A model generated the notes under the pieces. That model made no database searches. It saw only the letters and a program-made list of their open reading frames with translations, and was not told where the DNA came from. From the NCBI GenBank assembly GCA_015056725.1, contig SVFS01000004.1:1-64000 (forward strand): 64,000 bases of DNA, in the 5' to 3' direction. The position numbers and the translations under genes are program-made. Shown here piece by piece: positions 9,080-18,154 of this stretch. The stretch's first letter is position 1. The number at the start of each line of letters is the position of its first letter. This stretch comes from Lachnospiraceae bacterium (GTDB taxonomy: Bacteria > Bacillota > Clostridia > Lachnospirales > Lachnospiraceae).

Positions 9080-9661
9080 CTACCTACTCACAATCCAACT
9101 GATAATCTGTTCCACTTTTTCCTTCTTTTCTGAGTTATTAACCATACAGAACACCGGATCATCGATTTCGATTCCGTATTTTTTTACAAACGTAGTTTCT
9201 TCCAAATGTATGCCGCACTCTATTCCGCTTTCACTCTCATAAAGCAAGTCTCTTTCCGTCAATTCCTCTGTCAATTCCTCTGAAAGTACTTCCTGCAAAT
9301 CAGCCAGACCGTTCAGATTTGCATAATGCTCTGCAATCTCCGGCTCTACAATCATAAAATCCAGTTCTTTTCCAAATACATATGTAGTGATTTTCCCCAG
9401 ATTCGTTACCGTATCCGGGTCCTGGGCTTCCAAATCAATTGACATTGCCGCATCCAGATAGACCTCTTCTTTTTTGGAATCTCCACCAAGTGCCGCAAGC
9501 ATATCTGCTTCTATCTGTTCTGTTACTTCTGTTTTTAAAAACTGATTCATTAATACGCCGTCCAGTATTACCACTTTCTGCATCCTGTCTTTCTTCCAAA
9601 TAATAAAGCACAGAATCACAAAAACAACCAATACAATCAGCCATTTTTTATTTTTTTTCAT
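9080..9661 (-). CDS. Unknown membrane-anchored protein, possibly SBP-related
   Basis: A 193-residue protein with one N-terminal membrane helix (about 7-22) and an extracellular domain. I do not recognise a named family. The stretch YVFGKELDFMIVEPEI followed by ANLNGLADLQEVLSEEL resembles the first lobe of type-1 sugar-binding proteins, where an asparate-containing strand is followed by a 'G-L-DL' segment, but only one lobe's worth of sequence is present. It overlaps the upstream DUF2264 gene by 14 bp and sits 5 bp before yesL, so it is probably translated with both and may be an accessory of the ABC importer. Confidence 0.55.
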   Translation of the reverse strand: MKKNKKWLIVLVVFVILCFIIWKKDRMQKVVILDGVLMNQFLKTEVTEQIEADMLAALGGDSKKEEVYLDAAMSIDLEAQDPDTVTNLGKITTYVFGKELDFMIVEPEIAEHYANLNGLADLQEVLSEELTEELTERDLLYESESGIECGIHLEETTFVKKYGIEIDDPVFCMVNNSEKKEKVEQIISWIVSR

Positions 9662-11369
9662 AATAGACCATAACCTCAGTCATAAGCACATTTTCGCCCT
9701 TGGAAATTGTATATAAAACAGATGGAATACGGGTCATCGGGTACAAAATATTTGTGTTCGGGTCTGCTATAATCACATAACCTTCCCCGTTACCCTCTAA
9801 CCTTTTTACCGTACAGGAGCTGACATCATTTTTAACAAATGCACTATCCTTTTCTGCTCCAAGTGCTTCTCCTTTTACATCAATTTCTACCGCAAAACCG
9901 CAATCATAAGCAATACACTCTATATTACTTTTTATCACATGCTTCCTGATATGTCCACTTTCTGTTGGCGTAACAGTAGTCTCCACTTCTATACCCGGGA
10001 GCGGGCTCCAGATGGATACAACCGATTCCTCTGTAACGGTAAAAGAATCACAAATTCTTCTTACATATACATAACCGTTGACAAAAAATGCCAGCATGCT
10101 GTCCGGTGCAGCTTCATGTATTTCATAATTTGATTTTGCCACACTGATTCCGAATTTTGTATCGTATGCAAATTTTCCGTATTTAGCCGGCGATTGTCCG
10201 TGTCCAAAAGGACTGAATTTTCCGGGTACAAATGCTGTTGTATGACCTTTATAGCGGCGAATCAGCATATCTGCCTTTGGTAAAAGTTTTTGTTCCTGAA
10301 GTACCGGCATTTCTTCCGGCGTTGCACTCCAAAATGGATGTTCATCCGGAAGCATCAATATTGCAAATGTCTTTAATGCCCAATATGCAGAGCCCGGACC
10401 ATTATACTTTTCACCCATGATAAGATTCGGATAGCCATATCCAATCGTCAAGATTTCATTTCTATCAAAAATCGGCTTTTCCAGCCACTGCTCCAAATGT
10501 CTGACAATCAGTCCTTTCATGACTCCGACAGAAAAAGGTTCCACATTTGCTATCAGACATGCACAGAAAAAGCTAACCTGTGAAAAGCGGTACGTTAAAG
10601 ACCTTCCATACGGAAGAGCTGCTCCGTCCTCATCAAACCAATAAATAAACTGGCGTCCAAACACTTCTGCTCTTTGCTTATAAAGCTTACAACGGTCCGG
10701 ATCTTCTTTTTCCATGACCATTGCATAAAACAAACTGTAAAAATGCATCGCAAAAGAAATATAGTAATCCTTTTGTCCCGAATCACCATCCTGATACCAG
10801 CCATCTCCTAAATAGAATGTCTCTGCACCATTCAGGTAATGTTCCAGTTTTTCCGCATCATATTTCTGGTCTCTGGCTTTTAATGCAATATTTACGAGTA
10901 CTGCAAACATAATCCAATTACAAATCGGCAGCTCATATTCATTAATCCCATAAAGCCAGTCTGCAAGCCGTTTTTTCTCTATATCCGACAGCGGATCCCA
11001 TAATACTTCGGGAGCCAAAATCAGTCCATAGGACATCGCCGCCATTTCCACAAATCGCTGATCAAACGCATGGAATCCACCCCAGTATTCTTTACTTTGC
11101 GGATTTGTTCCCGCTACGAATCCTTTTCTATAGATTTCTTCAAACTCCGGTGCTTTTCTGCCGCCTGCCCATAAAGGTACAAGCCCCCACAGGGGTCTTG
11201 AAAACGCTTCCAGACGGATTGCCTTTTGATCATAATTTGTGGCAGTTACACCTAATATTAATTCTGCCTTTTCTTCACTATAATAAGGCAGTACCGGCTC
11301 AAGGATTTCCATCAAAAGATTCGCAAAATCATCTTTACTGTACAAGCTATTTCTCCGGTTTTGTTTCAT
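9648..11369 (-). CDS. DUF2264 family protein, probable polysaccharide-processing enzyme
   Basis: A 573-residue cytoplasmic protein. The N-terminal 350 residues have the helical-barrel look of the DUF2264 family (LEAFSRPLWGLVPLWAGG near residue 55; DGWYQDGDSGQKDYY near 198; FDEDGAALPYGRSLTYRF near 250). The C-terminal 200 residues are beta-rich. DUF2264 proteins are found in polysaccharide utilisation loci, and some relatives have been described as glycoside hydrolases acting on glucuronides, as far as I recall; the exact activity here is unproven. No signal peptide, so it would act on imported oligosaccharides. It lies 33 bp after the GH88 gene. Confidence 0.8.
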   Translation of the reverse strand: MKQNRRNSLYSKDDFANLLMEILEPVLPYYSEEKAELILGVTATNYDQKAIRLEAFSRPLWGLVPLWAGGRKAPEFEEIYRKGFVAGTNPQSKEYWGGFHAFDQRFVEMAAMSYGLILAPEVLWDPLSDIEKKRLADWLYGINEYELPICNWIMFAVLVNIALKARDQKYDAEKLEHYLNGAETFYLGDGWYQDGDSGQKDYYISFAMHFYSLFYAMVMEKEDPDRCKLYKQRAEVFGRQFIYWFDEDGAALPYGRSLTYRFSQVSFFCACLIANVEPFSVGVMKGLIVRHLEQWLEKPIFDRNEILTIGYGYPNLIMGEKYNGPGSAYWALKTFAILMLPDEHPFWSATPEEMPVLQEQKLLPKADMLIRRYKGHTTAFVPGKFSPFGHGQSPAKYGKFAYDTKFGISVAKSNYEIHEAAPDSMLAFFVNGYVYVRRICDSFTVTEESVVSIWSPLPGIEVETTVTPTESGHIRKHVIKSNIECIAYDCGFAVEIDVKGEALGAEKDSAFVKNDVSSCTVKRLEGNGEGYVIIADPNTNILYPMTRIPSVLYTISKGENVLMTEVMVYYEKK

Positions 11370-11402
11370 AGATATCCCATGCCTTTCATCTATTTTTAAA
11401 GC

Positions 11403-12581
11403 CTACCAATATAACTTCCAATCCTTATGTAATCTCGTCAGTGCTTCCATATAGAAATAGTCTCCCCAAGAGTTACATTCGTCTACACCATAATGGTTAC
11501 AGGTATTATACGGAGACCTGTTGGAATAAGTACTATGCAATACAAGTCCGTTTGACACCGACGGATCTTTTACCGCATAATTATCAAACAGGGCTTTCAT
11601 CAACTGCATCGCATATTTTTTATACAATGCTTTCTCTTCTCCATCCAGTGACTTTATCATCTCCAGCATACCGCAGGCAGCAATAGATGCAGAAGAAGAA
11701 TCTCTTGGTTGGTCATCACCGTCTGTAAATTCTAAATCCCAAAACGGTACCATATCCTTTGGAAGATGTTCCATAAAATAATTTGTTACACCTTTAAAAA
11801 TCTCAACATACTCTTTTCTTCCGGTATATCTGTAAGCTAATGCACTTCCATAAATTCCCCAGGCCTGGCCTCTTGCCCACGCAGAACCATTGCGGTATCC
11901 CTGACAGGTTTCTCCATGGTCCGGCTCTCCTGTCTGCATGTTAAAGAAAAATGTATGCCATGTACTATAGTCATCACGGATTACATTTTTAATCGCAGTA
12001 TGGATATGTTTTTCTGCAATTTCCCTGTATTTCAAATCTCCTGTTTCTTCACTGGCCCAATAAAGTAATGGTAAATTCAACAGGCAGTCTATAATCAGTC
12101 TGTAATTTCCCGGTTCATCCATTGCGCCCCAAGCCTGAATAAACTCACCTATCGGATGATATCGTGTAATCAGTTGCTCCGCTGCTTTAATCGCTGCTTC
12201 TTTTCCCTTTTCACTGCCTATTAATTTATATCCTGCCACACAGGATGGAGAATACAAAAATCCCATATCATGATGTTCTACTTCTATTTTCCGGTCAATA
12301 CGGTCTAAAAAGCTGTCAATATGGATTTCTCCTACCTTTTTTAATTCCTCTGCCAGATGTGGTGCATGCTCTAATGCGTATTCATACGCAAGCCACACTT
12401 CTCCCGTCCAAAAGCCTGTGGTCCAATAATTATTTTCTATCGGCTGATAAAAATTATCTTCACTGTATGCTTTTTGAAATTTATAGGTAAATTCCGGCAG
12501 ATTTGACACTACCTGCTTCGTAGAAAAGTCCAACGCTTCTTTTATTTCATCATCTGTTATTACAGGCATATTTTCAAACAT
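11403..12581 (-). CDS. GH88 unsaturated glucuronyl hydrolase
   Basis: A 392-residue (alpha/alpha)6-barrel enzyme. Family hallmarks include EVEHHDMGFLYSPSCVAGY, GNYRLIIDCLLNLPLLYWAS, GSAWARGQAWGIYG and DSSSASIAACGMLE. Asp105 and Asp165 correspond in context and spacing to the two catalytic aspartates of characterised GH88 enzymes (60 residues apart). GH88 enzymes hydrate the 4,5-double bond of the non-reducing unsaturated uronate left by a lyase, releasing the 4-deoxy-5-keto-uronate that KduI takes. They act mainly on glycosaminoglycan oligosaccharides but also others; GH105 is the pectin-linked alternative and fits less well. No signal peptide: cytoplasmic. Confidence 0.88.
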   Translation of the reverse strand: MFENMPVITDDEIKEALDFSTKQVVSNLPEFTYKFQKAYSEDNFYQPIENNYWTTGFWTGEVWLAYEYALEHAPHLAEELKKVGEIHIDSFLDRIDRKIEVEHHDMGFLYSPSCVAGYKLIGSEKGKEAAIKAAEQLITRYHPIGEFIQAWGAMDEPGNYRLIIDCLLNLPLLYWASEETGDLKYREIAEKHIHTAIKNVIRDDYSTWHTFFFNMQTGEPDHGETCQGYRNGSAWARGQAWGIYGSALAYRYTGRKEYVEIFKGVTNYFMEHLPKDMVPFWDLEFTDGDDQPRDSSSASIAACGMLEMIKSLDGEEKALYKKYAMQLMKALFDNYAVKDPSVSNGLVLHSTYSNRSPYNTCNHYGVDECNSWGDYFYMEALTRLHKDWKLYW

Positions 12582-12633
12582 CTCTATACCTCATTCATTC
12601 TCTGATTTACAAACTCTATTATTTCCCATTATG

Positions 12634-12669
12634 CAAAATGAAGCAGCTAAAAACAGCAGCCTCATTTTG
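12634..12669 (-). promoter_or_regulatory. Intercistronic stem-loop between permease and GH88 genes
   Basis: CAAAATGA (12634-12641) pairs with TCATTTTG (12662-12669), with partial inner pairing. No T-run follows on the minus strand, so it looks like an mRNA-stabilising or processing hairpin rather than a terminator. Confidence 0.45.
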
Positions 12670-12699
12670 ATAATTCATGTACTATGTACTATTTTATTT

Positions 12700-13566
12700 T
12701 TATCCTTTCAATCCTGTAGAAGCAACACCTTCCACGAAATATTTCTGTAAGCAAAGGAATACTATGATAACCGGAATCAGCGATAATACTGAACCTGCCA
12801 TAATCAATCCGTATTCTGCTGTATACTGTCCGATAAACATCTTAAGTCCAAGCTGGATTGTTTTCTTTTCTTCGGATCTTAAATAAATAAGTGGTCCTAA
12901 GTAGTCATTCCATGTATTTACAAATGTAAAAATGGTAAGTGTAGACAATGCAGGTTTAGACAATGGAAGCATAATGCTGGCATAAATCTTATATTCACTC
13001 ATACCATCAATTCTTGCCGCTTCACACAAATCATCCGGTATTCCTTCATAAAACTGCTTCATCAGGAACACACCAAATGCAGAAAATGCCTGCAAACAAA
13101 TCATTGCCAACAGTTTATCATTCAGTCCCATACTTCTCATCATAATAAACTGCGGAACCATATATACCTGCCATGGCATTGCTATTGTCGCAATGTAAGC
13201 AAGAAATAATGTATTTCTGTGTTTAAATTTCAGTTTTGCAAAAGAATATGCCGCAAAACTGGATGTAATTAACTGTAAAACAGTTACCACAATTGTTAAT
13301 ATAACGGTATTTTCAACAAACTTAAGAAGTGGAATCTTTGTCCAAATCTTCACGTAGTTATCCCATTTCGGTACTTCCGGAATAAATACAAACGGATCCA
13401 TAAGAAATACTTCTCTGTTTGACTTTATGGATGCAGATAACATCCACAAAAACGGTACAATCATCATCAGAGTAATAACAATCAATATAATATATACAAT
13501 TGTTTTACTGACTGCTGCCGATTTTGATTTCGATCTATATTTTCGTAATACTGCTTCGTTACTCAT
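12700..13566 (-). CDS. Carbohydrate ABC transporter permease, MalG-type
   Basis: A 288-residue inner-membrane permease with six predicted helices. The cytoplasmic ATPase-coupling loop EAARIDGMSEYKIYASIMLP (about 188-207) is the classic EAA motif of CUT1 sugar importers. It pairs with the MalF-type permease 30 bp upstream and the lipoprotein binding protein before that. No ATP-binding subunit is in the locus, as is common in Firmicutes, where a shared MsmX/UgpC-like ATPase energises several CUT1 importers. Together they are predicted to import uronate-containing oligosaccharides. Confidence 0.93.
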   Translation of the reverse strand: MSNEAVLRKYRSKSKSAAVSKTIVYIILIVITLMMIVPFLWMLSASIKSNREVFLMDPFVFIPEVPKWDNYVKIWTKIPLLKFVENTVILTIVVTVLQLITSSFAAYSFAKLKFKHRNTLFLAYIATIAMPWQVYMVPQFIMMRSMGLNDKLLAMICLQAFSAFGVFLMKQFYEGIPDDLCEAARIDGMSEYKIYASIMLPLSKPALSTLTIFTFVNTWNDYLGPLIYLRSEEKKTIQLGLKMFIGQYTAEYGLIMAGSVLSLIPVIIVFLCLQKYFVEGVASTGLKG

Positions 13567-13596
13567 CTTCGTTCTCCTTTCCTGTCATCTATCTCA

Positions 13597-14643
13597 TTAA
13601 TCCAAATTCTTTTCATATTTGAACTGAATCATGGTTACAACAAGGACAAGTACAAACAGCACCATCGCAATTGCACTTGAATATCCAAGATCCCAATAAT
13701 TGAATGCATTTTGATAGATATAGTAAACAAGAACTGTTGCGGATGTACTGAGTTTTCCGTCTCCACCACCCGCTAACATAACGGCAATGTCGTACACCTT
13801 AAAGCAGTTAATTGTCAACATTACTACTACGAAAAATGTCGTAGTTCTAAGCTGCGGCCATGTGATATATTTGAATTTCTGCCATGTATTGGCACCATCT
13901 AAGCCTGCCGCTTCATATAATTCCGCAGATATGCCCTGCAAACCTGCAAGATAAATTACCATATAATATCCCATATACTTCCATACACTAAATAAAATAA
14001 GTGTAAAAAGTACCAGGGTTCCGCTAAACCATTTTGGAAGCTGATCCTGCGGAACTTTAAACAATGTTAAAAGTAAATAGTTAACAGGACCCTTTGACGG
14101 ATGGAAAATCATACTCCATACCGCTGTAATGGCAACAAGAGATGCCACATAAGGGAAAAATGATACTGTTCTGAAAAAGCCTCTTGCAATTACTTTCTGA
14201 TTCAATACAATCGCAAGGGCAAGAGATGCCACCATCGTAAGAGGTACGGTTCCTATTACATAAATAATGGTGTTCTTAAGTGCTGCAATAAAAAAAGTAT
14301 CCGTAAATAACTTTTTAAAATTATCAAATCCGACAAGTGTAATTTCATTACTGCCGTCCCAATTCATAAATGCCAGGATAAACGCAAATACGATAGGAAC
14401 CAATGTGAACACAGCAAATCCGATAAAGTTTGGTGCAATAAAGGAATAAGCAACCAAATCCTTCTTGGTATCTTTGCTTATTTTCTGATTACTCCGAACT
14501 TTCACAACCTGTCTCTGAACATGTTGTTGCTCCGCAATTAATTTTTGTTTTTTCTTCATATTGTCTTCTTTTTGAATCTGTACTAATAAGTCTGCTGATT
14601 TACTTTCCAGACTCTTTAACAGAGCGACTCTCTTTTCATCCAT
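13597..14643 (-). CDS. Carbohydrate ABC transporter permease, MalF-type, with N-terminal coiled coil
   Basis: A CUT1-family permease with six helices and the EAA loop ELYEAAGLDGANTWQKFKYI. I start it at the ATG at 14643 (MDEKRVALLK; 348 residues), which has an AAAGGAAG site 7-8 bases upstream. The longer frame would start at 14703 inside the stem-loop that follows the binding-protein gene. Even so, about 65 residues of charged, heptad-like sequence (LLKSLESKSADLL, KKKQKLIAEQQHVQRQ) precede the first membrane helix, longer than in MalF-type partners such as LplB. The function of this extension is unknown. Confidence 0.9.
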   Translation of the reverse strand: MDEKRVALLKSLESKSADLLVQIQKEDNMKKKQKLIAEQQHVQRQVVKVRSNQKISKDTKKDLVAYSFIAPNFIGFAVFTLVPIVFAFILAFMNWDGSNEITLVGFDNFKKLFTDTFFIAALKNTIIYVIGTVPLTMVASLALAIVLNQKVIARGFFRTVSFFPYVASLVAITAVWSMIFHPSKGPVNYLLLTLFKVPQDQLPKWFSGTLVLFTLILFSVWKYMGYYMVIYLAGLQGISAELYEAAGLDGANTWQKFKYITWPQLRTTTFFVVVMLTINCFKVYDIAVMLAGGGDGKLSTSATVLVYYIYQNAFNYWDLGYSSAIAMVLFVLVLVVTMIQFKYEKNLD

Positions 14644-14665
14644 TTTGCGTCTTCCTTTCACTAAT

Positions 14666-14691
14666 AAGGGGTTGACAAATGCCAACCCCTT
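14666..14691 (-). promoter_or_regulatory. Stem-loop between binding-protein and permease genes
   Basis: AAGGGGTTG (14666-14674) pairs perfectly with CAACCCCTT (14683-14691). On the minus-strand mRNA it follows the binding-protein stop codon by about 30 bases and is not followed by a T-run. Such hairpins after sugar-binding-protein genes protect the upstream mRNA and lower permease expression; that role here is inference. On the plus strand it has a T-run, but no plus-strand gene ends there. Confidence 0.65.
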
Positions 14692-14722
14692 TTTTGTTTT
14701 CATTCACTGAAGGATTCGTAGA

Positions 14723-16096
14723 TTACTGTCCTAAGATCTTACCTACTTCTTCATTCATTGATGCAATACCTTCATCAATAGAAACTTCACGGTTCATGAT
14801 AGATTTGTGATATGTATCAAGAACGTTGTTGATTTCTGCTACGTTTTCAGCATATGGAACTTCCAAATACAGATTGGAAACTTTTAAAGCTTCTTTAGAT
14901 TCTGCGTCTGTTGGGAAGCCTTCAAGACCGGAAATCATACCTGCGATATCATCTGTCATAAGTGCAGGGAAGTTACCGGAAGAAGCCATAACTTTAGCAC
15001 CTTCTTCACCGGATACCCATTCTACGAAATCAAATGCTGCGTCTTTAACATCAGATGCTGCTACTACAGAAAGACCTGTGATTGTACCAAGTGTGGAACC
15101 TGCTTCAACGCCTTCTGCGTGAGGATATTTAACGAGACCCCAGTTGCCACAAAGAGATGCATCATATTCGCCACTTGCAATGTTTGTCATTAATGTTGAA
15201 ATAAACCAAGAACCCTGGTTCATCATAGCTACATCACCGCCGGAGAATGCTGCAGAGTAATGTAAACCTTCTGCAGATAAATCAGCGTAGTTTCTACATA
15301 CCTGATCATCTTCCTGACCTAATACCATTTCATAATATGGTTTGAAGTAGTCATATGTACCGTCAAGAATGGAATGTTTGCCGTCTAATACACCAAATAA
15401 CTGTACAGCACTTCTCCATGTATGGTAATGTGTACCATAAATCTGAGAACCGAATGTTGTATCTGTTACCTGTCTTGCTAATGCATCATATTCTTCGAAT
15501 GTCATATCGTTTGTTGGATACGGAACACCTTTTGCATCAAAGAGATCTTTGTTATAGAAAACAACCCAAAAGTCATTTCTGAATGGAAGTTCATAAAGGC
15601 TGCCATCGATTGTGATCTGTTTGTCTACACCACCGTACTGAGCTAAGTCAATACCTGCTTCAGAAATGTAAGCATCGAGTGGCTCTAAAGTATTTTTAGA
15701 TACTAATGTTGCGTAACCAGGAACGTCTTTAATTGTTACTACGTCAAAATCGGATCCGCTACCGGATAATTCTGTTGCAAGAACAGTCATATAATCCTGA
15801 GAACCTAAGTCAACCATTTCGATTGTAACGTTAGGATTAGCTGCTTCATAAGCTGCTTTGATATCTCCCCAATACTGAGTTGTAGCTTCATCCCAAATAG
15901 CCCATGTTAATGTAACAGGTTCTGCTGCTGCTTCTTCTGCTGCTGCAGGTGCTGCTTCTTCTGCTGCAGGTGCAGATTCTGTTGCTGCAGGTGCATCTGC
16001 TGCAGGTGCTGCTGCTTCTTCTTTAGCACCACAACCAACAAGTACAGAAGTCATCATAACTGCTGTTAACATGATGCTGATAAGTTTTCTTTTCAT
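14723..16096 (-). CDS. Sugar-binding lipoprotein of the uronate-oligosaccharide ABC importer
   Basis: A 457-residue extracellular solute-binding protein of the type-1 family. It has a lipoprotein signal peptide with lipobox VLVGC (Cys22), then an Ala/Glu/Pro-rich linker of about 45 residues, then a two-lobe binding domain (ATELSGSGSDFDVVTIKDVP, GDVAMMNQGSWFISTL). The start at 16096 (MKRKLISIM) is chosen because GGGAGG lies 8 bases upstream; an ATG at 16117 would overlap that site. It is the first gene of the leftward operon and should capture oligosaccharides at the membrane surface for the two permeases. Confidence 0.93.
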   Translation of the reverse strand: MKRKLISIMLTAVMMTSVLVGCGAKEEAAAPAADAPAATESAPAAEEAAPAAAEEAAAEPVTLTWAIWDEATTQYWGDIKAAYEAANPNVTIEMVDLGSQDYMTVLATELSGSGSDFDVVTIKDVPGYATLVSKNTLEPLDAYISEAGIDLAQYGGVDKQITIDGSLYELPFRNDFWVVFYNKDLFDAKGVPYPTNDMTFEEYDALARQVTDTTFGSQIYGTHYHTWRSAVQLFGVLDGKHSILDGTYDYFKPYYEMVLGQEDDQVCRNYADLSAEGLHYSAAFSGGDVAMMNQGSWFISTLMTNIASGEYDASLCGNWGLVKYPHAEGVEAGSTLGTITGLSVVAASDVKDAAFDFVEWVSGEEGAKVMASSGNFPALMTDDIAGMISGLEGFPTDAESKEALKVSNLYLEVPYAENVAEINNVLDTYHKSIMNREVSIDEGIASMNEEVGKILGQ

Positions 16097-16143
16097 GAAA
16101 ATGTCCTCCCTTTTCATTTATTTAGTTTTTATTTACATGTTCA

Positions 16144-16172
16144 AGTATATCGTTTTCTTCTTCTGTTTGACA
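16144..16172 (-). promoter_or_regulatory. Candidate promoter of the uronate operon
   Basis: A near-consensus -10 TATACT (minus strand, 16149-16144) has only a weak -35 (TGTCAA, 17 bp upstream). A good -10 with a poor -35 fits an activator-dependent promoter, as expected for control by the divergent YesN-type regulator. The long AT-rich spacer (16173-16324) could hold its binding sites, but I saw no clear repeats. Confidence 0.45.
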
Positions 16173-16324
16173 TAGAAGATTTTTTTATTTTATTCATAAT
16201 TTCTTTATGTCCATACAAAAAAAATATATTATTTTATGATAACATTCAATATTTCTTTCAGTCACTTTACTATTTTCCATCCATACCCTAAAATTATAGT
16301 AACCCTAACCATTATGGAGTTATT

Positions 16325-18154
16325 ATGAAGACAAAATTACGCTTAGATAAACTGAAAAAATATTCACAAAGTATTCGTGGCCGCATTCTGCTAAGTACGC
16401 TGGCTCTTATTTTGCTTGTCAGCACACTTGTTATTTTCATTACATATTCCATTTTGTCAGAATATATTTGGCAGAATATGATTCAAACATCAGAATCCCG
16501 CCTTTCACTATTATCTGCATCCATAGATGCCAACGTTGATAACGTAATGGGATTTTCCTATTCCTGCAAAACCAACCAGAAAACACGTAGTTTTCTGTTA
16601 AATCAGGAACCTTCACAACATAACAAAGCCAAAAGGGAAGCTAAAGATTTCATCTCGGAAACTTACTATGCCAACAACCTGTTGCATTCCCAGCTCATCC
16701 GACTTATCATTTTCACTCCTGAAGCAGACGAATTTTTACAGTTGGTGGAATCCACTTATTCAAGCGTTGCCGTATCTACGGATGCTTTGGAAACCATCCC
16801 ATACTTCCAACTGTTACTTGAACACAAGAATGAAACATATGTGGGAATGATGCCAGATCCTTTCCTATATACAAGAGATGTACAAATGCTTCCGTTTGTA
16901 GATATCATAGAGCATCCATATAATACCGATGTCATCGGATACATTTATGGAGAAATGTCCCCACATGTTATAACGAATCCCCTATACAATGTTCATCGTT
17001 CTACCGATTCAACTTTTTATGTCAATATAGCCGGTCAGCTCTATCAATATTCGGAAAATACACTGCTTCCCATTGCGGAAGTATTCCAAAATGCGGAGCC
17101 ACTACATGCCTATTCTGTGGACCCGGATACTTCCGTCCAAAAAGTACAATCTGAAGAAGGAAATTATATCTTAATCAATCGTCCGATTGACTTGTATGAT
17201 TCCTATATTATGGAATGTATCAGCGAAGATAGTGTACAACAAAATATATTTGAAAGCTTTTTATCCATTGTAGCACTCATTCTTTTAGCCGCAGTTTTTA
17301 TCACTATTTTAGTTGCCGGATTTTTGAACAAGATTATTTATGTTCCTGTTCTTCACCTGCAAAACCGTATGAGCAGGATTTCCGATGGTGATTTTTCCAG
17401 AGATACTTCTACGGAATGGAATCACGAACTTGGAGAAATCGGAAAGAAAATAAATGATTTGGCGGAAAATGTAGTTTCACTTATGAAACAGGAATTAGAA
17501 AATGAACGTGTAAAAAAAGACTATGAGTATCAAATGTTACAAAGTCAAATTAATCCTCATTTTCTATATAATACACTCAACTCCATTAAATGGATGGCTA
17601 CTATACAAAATGCTCCCGGTATTGCGGAAATGACAACATCTCTTTCCAGACTGCTGAAAGACATCTCCAAGGGAACAACCAACCTTGTAACAATAAAACA
17701 TGAATTGGATTTGATTCAGGACTATTTCACGATTCAGAAATACCGCTATGGAGGAACCATTACCTTATCGATTGATGTACAAGATGAATCGATATTAGAA
17801 TGTTCCATCTTAAAATTTACAATGCAGCCACTTGTTGAAAATGCCATTTTTCATGGTATCGAACCAAAACTGAGTGCCGGTACTATTGTTATACATATTT
17901 ATAAAGAAAATCAGGATGTACATATCGATATTACCGATGACGGTGTCGGTATCGACCCCGAAACTGCCAAACATTTGTTAGACAGCAATCAAGCCACTAC
18001 CTCTTCTTTCTTTAAACAAATCGGTGTGGCTAATGTACATAAACGTTTACAATATGAATACGGTGATGAGTACGGACTTTCCATTACCAGCGAAGTCGGC
18101 AGTTATACTACCATCTCCATAGTATTACCTGCCAAAATAGGAGAAGAAGAATGA
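16325..18154 (+). CDS. YesM-type sensor histidine kinase
   Basis: A 609-residue membrane kinase. TM1 (about 22-45), an extracellular Cache-like sensor of about 265 residues, TM2 (about 312-338) and HAMP (about 340-392) are followed by the His_kinase (LytS/YesM) domain with the phospho-acceptor in QINPHFLYNTLNSIKWMA (His about 411). The HATPase domain has MQPLVENAIFHGI and DDGVGI boxes. It overlaps the response regulator by 4 bp (ATGA). YesM-type kinases typically sense extracellular sugars or a loaded binding protein and control a neighbouring transporter operon, here the divergent uronate operon. Confidence 0.92.
   Translation: MKTKLRLDKLKKYSQSIRGRILLSTLALILLVSTLVIFITYSILSEYIWQNMIQTSESRLSLLSASIDANVDNVMGFSYSCKTNQKTRSFLLNQEPSQHNKAKREAKDFISETYYANNLLHSQLIRLIIFTPEADEFLQLVESTYSSVAVSTDALETIPYFQLLLEHKNETYVGMMPDPFLYTRDVQMLPFVDIIEHPYNTDVIGYIYGEMSPHVITNPLYNVHRSTDSTFYVNIAGQLYQYSENTLLPIAEVFQNAEPLHAYSVDPDTSVQKVQSEEGNYILINRPIDLYDSYIMECISEDSVQQNIFESFLSIVALILLAAVFITILVAGFLNKIIYVPVLHLQNRMSRISDGDFSRDTSTEWNHELGEIGKKINDLAENVVSLMKQELENERVKKDYEYQMLQSQINPHFLYNTLNSIKWMATIQNAPGIAEMTTSLSRLLKDISKGTTNLVTIKHELDLIQDYFTIQKYRYGGTITLSIDVQDESILECSILKFTMQPLVENAIFHGIEPKLSAGTIVIHIYKENQDVHIDITDDGVGIDPETAKHLLDSNQATTSSFFKQIGVANVHKRLQYEYGDEYGLSITSEVGSYTTISIVLPAKIGEEE

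Noticed and set aside
5934..14703. Classical pectin (galacturonan) utilisation locus
   Set aside because: KduI/KduD and YesL fit pectin, but the hydrolase is GH88-like rather than GH105 and the lyase is heparinase II/III-like; no pectate lyase, GH28 or esterase is present. Left as uronate locus of unknown substrate.
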